NCBI RefSeq assembly: GCF_000276665.1
Contig: NW_004955447.1
Span: forward strand, 15,888,258-15,952,257
Length of the DNA: 64,000 bases
From: Chinchilla lanigera
Taxonomy: Eukaryota > Chordata > Mammalia > Rodentia > Chinchillidae
Reading direction: 5' to 3'
In this document: positions 56,181 to 64,000 of the stretch, one piece after another
Numbering within the stretch: position 1 is the first letter of the stretch
Layout: the number at the start of each line of letters is the position of its first letter
Translations under genes and position numbers: made by a program
The notes under the pieces: model-generated
What the model was told of the DNA's origin: nothing
The model's database searches: none
The model's input: the letters and a program-made list of their open reading frames with translations, nothing else

Positions 56181-57239
56181 GGCAGCGTAGGGTAATGACC
56201 TGTCAACGCCGTCTGAGCGCATGAGAGACGAGCAGGGAGATGTGGCTTGTTAAGTAATCGATACAAGTGGCTGTTGAAGGAAGCATAAGGGAAGGCCTCT
56301 GGGGATGCTCCAGATGGCCATTATGAAGCTGTGGTTTGGGGGAAGTTTGGCCAAATGCTTGTCCTTTGACAGACACTGGTCTCCCTGGAAGAGCAGCCCA
56401 CGGGGACACAATCTCTCCATTCTTGGGGTTTAATGTGGATGAGACTTTGAAGCAACCACTGCTCATTTTGCCTTCCAAATCCCCTGCCACTATGCTCTTA
56501 ACAGAAGAAATAAGAATGCACTAAACTCAGTGGAGGGGTGTCCAGGTGGGACAGATCTATAACATCTGCACTACATCTCAAATAATATATCCTTGGAGAT
56601 ATAAAATTGGTCAGTCTTATTGAGGGGGTAGCTGTCTGATTTCAGAATGCATCTATGCACGTGTTGTAGCAGTCTTGTGGGAGGTCTTAGCTACCATCTT
56701 TTTTAACCTTGATGGTTACACGCAGTGGAAATGGTGTCCTGGTTGGGGAAGTCTCTGCACTTTCTAGAACCAAATTCAAAGGACAGGCATTTCTCTTTTC
56801 CAGACTTTCTGGTTCCAGCAGAGAGATATACTGAGGTTAGGTTCTATCCATCAAGAGCTATAAGCTAGAGGTCAAAGTTCTCTAGGGCAATACAATAAAG
56901 TCAGACATTCCTTCACCTCAGCCTCTCTATGGGGGATGAAAGGGTGGGCATAGGTGGCTCCGGTTCTCAAAATCTGAAAAGGTAATCCTCACAGTAGTTA
57001 CAGAGGCGTGGGTTCTGGATGAAGGGGTAAACCTTCCTTCCCTGGCTGACCAGCACCAAGCTTCCTGATCTACCCTGTAGTCTGAGCAGGGCACAGCCAG
57101 GAAGCAAAGAGGGGCAAAGACTACCGCTGGTTTCTGAGAGGCTCCGGGGTGTGTTGAGCCTGTGCCCGGGAGTGGGGTTGCTGATGGCACGTGAGTTTGG
57201 GGGTCCCAGGATGCCAGGCACTGCTGGAGTGACAGCCAG
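56181..57239. other. Unassigned DNA, no gene seen
   Basis: Nothing recognised before the inverted duplication begins. Confidence 0.4.
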
Positions 57240-58212
57240 CATTGTGGCTTTGGGGTTATTACAAGGGGAACAATACAGTACAGGAGACATATTGTATAAG
57301 ATTATTTACAATAGTCACCCAAAGAATCGTATACAAATAGAGAGTGCAGGAAATCTGTCCACACACTAAAGACCAAAGAATCCAGCTGAGGGCCTGGATC
57401 CCACGGCAATTCCTNNNNNNNNNNNNNNNNNNNNNNNNNNNNNNNNNNNNNNNNNNNNNNNNNNNNNNNNNNNNNNNNNNNNNNNNNNNNNNNNNNNNNN
57501 NNNNNNNNNNNNNNNNNNNNNNNNNNNNNNNNNNNNNNNNNNNNNNNNNNNNNNNNNNNNNNNNNNNNNNNNNNNNNNNNNNNNNNNNNNNNNNNNNNNN
57601 NNNNNNNNNNNNNNNNNNNNNNNNNNNNNNNNNNNNNNNNNNNNNNNNNNNNNNNNNNNNNNNNNNNNNNNNNNNNNNNNNNNNNNNNNNNNNNNNNNNN
57701 NNNNNNNNNNNNNNNNNNNNNNNNNNNNNNNNNNNNNNNNNNNNNNNNNNNNNNNNNNNNNNNNNNNNNNNNNNNNNNNNNNNNNNNNNNNNNNNNNNNN
57801 NNNNNNNNNNNNNNNNNNNNNNNNNNNNNNNNNNNNNNNNNNNNNNNNNNNNNNNNNNNNNNNNNNNNNNNNNNNNNNNNNNNNNNNNNNNNNNNNNNNN
57901 NNNNNNNNNNNNNNNNNNNNNNNNNNNNNNNNNNNNNNNNNNNNNNNNNNNNNNNNNNNNNNNNNNNNNNNNNNNNNNNNNNNNNNNNNNNNNNNNNNNN
58001 NNNNNNNNNNNNCTCCCAACAGGCTCCCAACAGCTTCTACCAGCTCCCAGCAGTCCTCCTCAGTTCCCAGCAGCCTCTCGCCTCTTCAGGTCTGCCTCCT
58101 ATGCTACTGGCAACAGTCCCCAGGTGGGCCTCCCACCCCCAGCACCGTGCTGGTTCACTTCAGCTGGGAGTTGGAAGCTGGCCACAGTTGTCAGTCCACC
58201 ACAGCCAAAGAG
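57240..58212. repeat. Left arm of an inverted duplication, containing the gap
   Basis: The reverse complement of this arm matches 60012-60870. The outer part (57301-57409) is about 92% identical by eye to the complement of 60711-60817. The inner part (58013-58212) is also homologous but carries extra copies of a short 'gctgctgggagctg'-type unit. Most of the arm is hidden by the assembly gap. I do not recognise the element. Confidence 0.85.
57415..58012. other. Assembly gap (598 N)
   Basis: A run of N bases. The matching part of the right arm (about 60178-60702) is roughly 525 bases, so the gap size is plausible, with some extra repeat copies. Confidence 0.99.
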
Positions 58213-58384
58213 GGATGTTGTGCAGGGAAATATGGCCATCTACTGGTATTTGTGTGCCGGAAGTCTACGGTGTCAAGTAAATGGCTCCTTATTAGGGTCC
58301 ATCCGTAACCACAGAGGAACTCGGAGTTCAGGAGCTGGGCTAGTGGCCACAAGTGTACAGGATGAGCTATTGTAATAAATTATT

Positions 58385-58672
58385 GTAGGTCAGGTGGCTT
58401 ATACCCATCAGTTTCCCTCTCATAGTTCAGATCAGGGCATCGGTGTGGCCTGGGTCCTGAGGGCCCTGTTCCCGGCTGCAGACTGCCCGCTTGTTGTGTC
58501 CTCCCTGGAAGACAGAGAATACAAGCACTCTCTGGGGTCACTTTTATTTCATTTCAATAATTGCCTTCATGAGGACTGACCTACCTCTCAAAGGCCCCGC
58601 CCTCTAATAACACATTAGAGGTTAGAATTTCAATATAAGACTTAGAGGAGCACAAACATTCAGTCCATTATT
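58385..58672 (-). repeat. MLT1/MST-type (MaLR) LTR, old
   Basis: Inverted MaLR order: 'ggtggcttatacccatcagt', 'ctcatagttcagatcagg', 'ggccccgccctctaataaca', 'gttagaatttcaatataaga' and 'acaaacattcagtccattat'. Decayed, ends approximate. Confidence 0.6.
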
Positions 58673-60011
58673 GACTGGGCAAATAGCCTCTTCATAACCA
58701 GTCTCAAAGGGACAACTCACCCCTTTCTCTCTTCCTGGCCCAATAGTGCAAAGTAATTGTTGGAAAGAGATCAGAAGAAGAAACACCAGCCACAGCAGCC
58801 TAGGCTGGGATGGGAGACAGTTTGCGGTGAAATGCGGTAATAAAAATTTAAAATGTGTAAGACTAAGTCATAATAAGCAGAAAGTATTGTTTTTTCTTTT
58901 CAGGAAAAATGAGTACAAACTTATGGAATTGAATCAAAATGTTTTAAGGAGACCACTATCCAGTGAGAGAAGACTTTGGTTGAGGTCATGAGCATAGTTA
59001 GTGAGAAAATGAAATAAAATCATTTGCAGTCTTTCCAGAACTGATTACATATGTCTGTCTGCAACCCGTAGTATAATAACTATTGTTAGTCTCATGAGTT
59101 AGCTATGAAAATTTGTACTATTTTTCATAAAATGAAAACAAATTACTTAAGACAACTTTTACAAATAAGGGTCCATGTAAGGTCATTTTATTTATAGGTA
59201 AAATCCTGAATATCTGTGCCCAGTGTTCATGACTGGTCTTGAAGTAGGAACTTCTTGAGAGTGTGGCCTTTGTCCATTAGGGGGCCATGACAGTGACAGA
59301 TGACAGTGACAGAATGGTTGTGCTAACACCAGAAGAGTCACTCATTTTCTTTGTAAACAGGCTGATTTTGGTGATCTCATATTTTGTGTAAGTAATGAAA
59401 TGACTGCAGACGTCTTTCCTCTGTTCTTTCTGATATTCTTGGACATATCCTCTGACTGTTGTGGGGTTTGTGTGAGGGACTGTTGACTTCTAGATGTGCC
59501 TCAATAATGTGGCATTTACATAGTGCACCCCTGGAGATACCTACTGAGCCAATGGGGAAACCATTCTAGAAAAGATAATTTAATGCTTTTTGCAATGTTG
59601 AAATAACTTTAGATTTACAAAAGAGACTAGTACAGAAAGCTCTTATGCACCTTTAATCCAGGGTTAGCGTCTACTGTTAACATCTTGCATGTTCATAATA
59701 TGTCGTCAGAGTTAAGAGATTAACTTGGTACAGTGTTATATGCTAGATGAAGACTTTTCCCAGTTCTCCTGATCCCCTGCTCTGTCCCAGGACCCAGTCT
59801 AGTTCATGCTGCATTTGCTTTCCTTGTGTGGTACCTGAGGTCGGGGCCGAGCTAACTTGTGTACTGGAATCTCTTCCTGACATTGCAATCTTTCTCTGCT
59901 GGGCTGGGCACCAAGAGGATGAGCAGAAGCCCTAAGCACGGAGTGCAGGCCCCGTGGCTCCTTGCCAGAATGCTCTTAAATGTGCCTGAAAATTCCTAGA
60001 GAATCCCCACC
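58673..60011. other. Spacer of the inverted duplication, no gene seen
   Basis: No coding region is recognised. The stretch near 59610-59740 ('tttagatttacaaaagagac', 'tctactgttaacatcttgca') resembles a dispersed mammalian repeat that I cannot name. A small tandem 'tgacagtgacaga' pair is near 59287. Confidence 0.4.
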
Positions 60012-60714
60012 TATTGGACTGTGGTGGACTGACAACTTGTAACCCCCAGCTGAACAGAACCAGCGTGGTGCTGGGTGTGGGAGCCCACCTGAGGACTGTT
60101 GCCGGCATTATAAGAGGCAGAACTGGAGAAGAAGAGAAGCTGCTGGGAGCTGGTAGAAGCTGCTAGCGAGCTGCTGGATCTCTTGCTATTCTGCTGGAGG
60201 ACCTTGTCATGCTGGCTTTCCTGATGAACTTGGCTGTTCTTGGAGGAGGAGGAACTCGGGACCTCGTTGGCACTGAGAACGGTTACATTCACTTTGGGGG
60301 AGCTCTGGTCTTCACTTTGAGCATTGCTTCCTGGCTGTGGAGGGGAAGATGGTGCACTGCTCAGTCTCACATTGGCTTTCCTGGTGGGAACTCAGCTTTC
60401 CTCATCATCAGAGGAGCCTGGGGTCTCACTGTTGCCTGGGATGGATGTGGTACTTTTCAGGGGAGCTAGGGTCCTTACTTTGAGCATCATCTCCTGGCTC
60501 CAGTACAGATCCCTCAGCCCACTGGCACAGATCCTTCACCCCACTGGCACAGACTTGCTAGATTCCACCACTGACCTTTGGGCCTTCTCAGTGGAGATCC
60601 GTGAAACAGACTTTCATGAGACATTGTTGTGGGCTCTGGGCCTCCAGGTGGACTCATGGGAGGCACTGTTATGGGCTCTAGATCTTCAGCTGAACTCATG
60701 CAGGACGTTTCCAT
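60011..60714 (-). pseudogene. Broken Ser/Gln/Pro-rich reading frame in the right arm
   Basis: On the minus strand a low-complexity protein-like frame runs through the arm. One part (60514-60714) has MSPPGGPEPTTMSHESL. Another (60011-60370) has SEDQSSPKVNVTVLSANEVP, a Ser run, HQESQHDKVLQQNSKRSSSS and SSASYNAGNSPQVG. Upstream in that second frame is an acidic SSDDEES that ends in a stop. The two parts are in different frames, so the sequence is not an intact gene. The left arm conserves SASYxxGNSPQVG on its plus strand. I do not recognise the family. It could be a retropseudogene, an element-encoded protein remnant or chance from tandem repeats. Confidence 0.3.
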
Positions 60715-60870
60715 GAGATCCAGGCCCTCAGCTGGATTCTTTGGTCTTTAGCATGTGGACAGATTTCCTGCACTCTCTTTTTGTATATGATCCTTTGGGT
60801 GACTATTATAAAATAATTCTATAAACTACGTGTCCTGTATTAAGTTGTTAGTCCTTGCAAAACCCCAAAC
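60012..60870. repeat. Right arm of an inverted duplication
   Basis: The homologue of the left arm in opposite orientation, and complete. From its left end: 'gtggtggactgacaactt', 'gccggcattataagaggcag', 'agctgctgggagctggtaga', and at the right end 'ctggattctttggtctttag' and 'tttgggtgactattataaaa'. Short tandem units occur inside ('ccactggcacagat' at about 60520-60550). It could be a duplicated unclassified retroelement or retropseudogene. Confidence 0.85.
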
Positions 60871-61945
60871 TACAACATGGGGTTACTAGTGCCCTTCCCC
60901 CACAGAGTCCTGCGGTTCCCACAGTTTTCATGTGGAAGCACCTGGCCAGCGTAGGAGAGCATCAGGATTCTATTCCATTAGGTTGTGATGACCAGTGTCA
61001 GGGACAAAATGGGGGCCGCAGATTCAGTGTGCCGGCCCTGCTGACTCCTGTCCTCTCCTTCTCCTCCCAGCCTCGCTGCTCCTAGCCATGCCACATTTGC
61101 CCCCTCTCTCGTGTCTATTCCCCTCTTTCTGCCTGCTCTGGATTCAAAGCCTGGTCCTCTCCAGGGACGCACCAACGGGGTTCCACTGCTTCAGTCTCCA
61201 TCCTGGGAGGCTGGGGTTGGATGAAGAGGAGCAGCAAGGGTGAGACCCCCCAGTCCCTCTGCCTGCGCTGAGTGGGGCCCTTCCTGAGTGGTGTAGGTGC
61301 TGCATGGCCCCTCCTCCTGCTAGTGGCCCTGGCTTTGGGCTCTGGCAAGGCCTTTTTTGCCAGCCAAGTGGCAGCCTCTCCCTGGATTACTAACCCCCCT
61401 GGATTACTAACCCCCTGGATTACTAATTCTGGGCTATAGAGTCCTTAACGTTGCATCCTTTCCAACACCCGTGTAACTGGTTCTCCATATTATGTCCTCT
61501 CCAGGGAATGATCTGGAGTGGTTCTGATTCCCTGCCCAGGGCCTCGTTGGTACATCACCCCAATTGCCCCCTCCTCCCTCTCTCTCCCTCCCTCCTTCCC
61601 AAGGCCAGCAGGGGCCCTGAGGGACTAAGTCTCACTAAAGCTGCTCACAGCTCGTGTCACCACATCGTGGGGAAGGAGACCCCCTCCACCAGAGGTGGCT
61701 CCTGGGCCTTGTGGCATGAGTGCAGCAGAAAGCTCTCTTCTTTCTCTGTCTTAGGCCCACGTCCACAACCCATGATGTGACCTGGTGACAAGCATTGGTC
61801 CCTACTAGACTTCGTAAGGACTTGCTACATTCAAGCATATTTGACCTATAAAAATGGCAATTTTGTGTGGCCAGACCTAAAGAAAAAGAAGCAGGTAGGC
61901 AAAAACCAACAAGCAAATTGCCCATGAAGATTTACAGCTGGCAAT
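60871..61945. other. Unassigned DNA with simple-sequence tracts
   Basis: No gene is supported. A CCTCCCTCTCTC-type tract lies near 61575-61602 and a three-copy minisatellite at 61382-61428. Confidence 0.4.
61382..61428. repeat. Three-copy 16-17-bp minisatellite
   Basis: The unit 'ctggattactaacccc' is repeated three times in a row, with 6, 5 and 0 trailing C bases. Confidence 0.95.
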
Positions 61946-61947
61946 AA

Positions 61948-62230
61948 AGCGAACATTTACTGCGTTCTCACCATGTGCAAGCCGTGGCGGGGCACTTTCA
62001 ACAGGAGTGATGAATGCGAACTCCTCCGTGACGTCTGATCTAAATGTTTATATTGAATCGCTTAATCTTCCTAACAAGCCTGCAGGGTCAATGCTGCTTT
62101 ACCCCATTTTATGGAGGAGGCGCAGAGGTCAGAGAACTCCCCGCAGGCCGCACTGCAAGGGGCAGGGGCAGGACCTGAAGCCAGGCAGCCTTCCTCCGAA
62201 GCTCGTGCTCTTAACCACCACACTGTGTGG
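61948..62230 (-). repeat. MIR SINE, nearly full length
   Basis: Inverted MIR order throughout: 'tttactgcgttctcaccatg', 'gaatcgcttaatcttcctaa', 'gctttaccccattttatgga', 'ggaggcgcagaggtcagaga' and the end 'gctcgtgctcttaaccacca'. A small insertion lies near 61995-62030. Confidence 0.8.
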
Positions 62231-62234
62231 CCCT

Positions 62235-62340
62235 GAAGTTGACGGTGTTATTCCCATCTTACAGAGGAGGAAATAAGAAACAGAGAGGTTAAATAACTTG
62301 ACCTAAGTGACACGCAGCTAGGAATGAGCTAAGAGAGCAT
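62235..62340 (-). repeat. Second MIR fragment
   Basis: 'ttattcccatcttacagagg', 'gaggttaaataacttgacct' and 'gacacgcagctaggaatgag' repeat the MIR core in the same orientation, directly after the previous copy. Confidence 0.75.
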
Positions 62341-64000
62341 TTTACCCCCGTGCCGCCCCCAAGCTCAAGCAAGGCGTCCCGCTGCCCTGCCCTCTCTTGC
62401 TCCCGCCTGACCCAGGTCTCTAACCCTCTGCTTCCCTGGCTTTTCTTCTCTGTCCACGGAAGATAATCCTGAGCACGCTTAGCACATTCCCCCAGCGTGT
62501 CAGTTTTTTGTGGAATATATCGAGTTTCTTTCACTGCGCTATCTCGAGGCCTCACTGTGTGTGGAACCAATTTGGAAGGAAATTCCCGGAGCTCTCAGGA
62601 AGACTCCGTCAGGGGAGGTTATTGAACATGCTTGGCTGAGATGCCACACGCTCAAACTTGCTCAGCTTCTTCCTTATACAGCCGGCATTTGATGAGGACC
62701 TTGCTCGCACAGTTTGTATGTGTGTCTGCCCAGGGCCAAGCAGCATGGGTTATTCCTTGTCTGCTTAGCCAGGTCTCAGTACGGAACGTTCTAAGATCCG
62801 GGGATGTGGGACATTCCCAAGATCAGTGTGGAGCGGCAAGGGCGCTGTAGCACAGACATCAGCCGCAAGAGGGCCCCATTTCTTCTCCTCAAAGGTCTTT
62901 AGCAATAAAAGCTTTTGGGGCCACAGATGTGAAATGCTATTCTGGACACAGCAATTAAACCACATTTAGTGCAATTTACCAAAAATAAGTGACATGGTTT
63001 GGTAGAATAATAAATTCTATAATTTCTTTAACCTTCAGATACAAAGAGGGAAACCTTTTAATAAAATGAATTTGTTTTCCAGCATGCTTTCATAAGAAAT
63101 ATCTCCTATCCCAAATTGGATGGTAGCATTGGAAAAACAGAAATTCCATACTAAGTTTTCTCGAGAAAACTATCTTTTTTTTTTTTGCAATTGAGCATCC
63201 TCATGAATACCTCTGAAAAACTGACAGCAACTGAGATGTGAAAGGACCTTAGTGTCCTTTCTGTGTCTGTCAGTGTCCAGTCAGGAAGATGAAACCCATA
63301 CTTGATACTTCAATACAGGGAATTTAATCTGGAGACTGAGACTCACAGGTATGGGAGGGCTGAAGGGACAAAAGTAACCAGAATCATAACTGCTGGGAGG
63401 GGTCACTGCCTTTAAGGCTCAGGAAACAAAGGGAAGGGCGATGAGATGATCAGACCTGAGTGCTCAGGGAAGGGATTTGCCTGGTCTCATGGACATCTCT
63501 CTGAGAGCACGATGAGGCTGATCTGTTGATGCTGAAGTAGGTGGGCAGAGTTAATGCCAAAGCGAGCAGCTGCTTCCACCCAGCTCTTCTGATATCCTTC
63601 AAGTGTCTCCTATTGGTAAAACATAATGGGGAACCAACTGTTGAGATAGAGTTCTATGGCCCCAGTATCCCTGAGCAGAATACAGAAAGGCAGCTTTGGA
63701 ACCAAGAGATAATGGCTTAATAATTCACTGTTGATCCCTTTGGCTACTTAGCAACTGTACAGCACACACTTTCTGACCATGTTTGAAGTTCCGTACAAAA
63801 ATAATAACTTCTTGCTTTGGCTATAGATGCTATCATTTTCCATTACCTTTTACTATTGGACATGGATGTACTAAAAATAGTTCAAAGAATCCCTTGGGTT
63901 CCAGGCACAGTTCTTGTGAAATAGAAATCCGATTTCTCTTAGTAATCAGGATCAACCAATACAATAATTCCGTTCTTTGTCTGCTTGCTCAGGGGGATCA
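62341..64000. other. Unassigned DNA, no gene seen
   Basis: No coding region is recognised. A T-tract at 63176-63186 and the stretch 63240-63670 ('cagggaatttaatctggaga', 'ctcctattggtaaaacataa') resemble an old dispersed repeat whose family I cannot assign. Confidence 0.35.

Noticed and set aside
57302..58375. Very long frames of 217-343 codons on both strands
   Set aside because: They are mostly unknown residues from the run of N bases. Length here is meaningless.

Overview
The window is 64 kb of mammalian nuclear DNA, almost certainly from a rodent. No protein-coding gene, spliced exon or structural RNA gene can be supported. The rodent call rests on the SINEs. There are several short tRNA-derived ID-type elements, one B1 (7SL-derived) element with the 29-bp internal duplication known from rodent B1, and one composite of a B1 body followed by a shortened ID unit. 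The ID variants, which end in a GGTACC-like motif, suggest a beaver/kangaroo-rat or squirrel-like lineage rather than mouse or rat. That last step is inference and weak.

Layout. Positions 1-9.5 kb are mostly unassigned DNA with MIR/L2 relics, a minus-strand MaLR-type LTR (3154-3456) and a TG microsatellite. From 9.5 to 16.6 kb there is an old plus-strand L1 tail, then a long old minus-strand L1 (about 10985-16200). That L1 is cut by three later insertions: a MaLR-type LTR, an ID SINE and a younger 5'-truncated L1. Positions 16.6-26.7 kb hold MIR relics, a second old L1 piece, the B1-ID composite, three DNA-transposon relics and two ID SINEs. Positions 26.7-28.3 kb are a minus-strand ERVL-MaLR element with one LTR and part of its internal region. 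Positions 28.3-41.9 kb mix unassigned DNA with L2, several MaLR/MLT-type LTRs, a plus-strand L1 (34255-35380), an ID SINE and the B1. Positions 41.9-50.7 kb are dense in LINEs: a minus-strand L2 split by an LTR, a plus-strand old L1, stacked minus-strand L1 copies holding a second well-bounded LTR and an ID SINE, and another plus-strand old L1. Positions 50.7-64 kb are mostly unassigned, with a 598-base assembly gap (57415-58012) inside one arm of an inverted duplication whose other arm lies at about 60012-60870.

The window reads as intergenic or intronic DNA shaped by repeated retrotransposition. Insertion order can be read at many sites because interrupted hosts resume exactly and target-site duplications (TSDs) are still visible. 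Every reading frame that resembles a protein is a decayed piece of L1 ORF2, apart from a broken Ser/Gln/Pro-rich frame in the inverted arms. The points most worth a second look are the inverted duplication with that frame, an L1 5' junction with a 19-bp inverted copy of its own target site, a 77-bp insertion in another L1 carrying 27 bases from a distant part of L1, and a short TA-flanked inverted-repeat element. I found no convincing new gene system.
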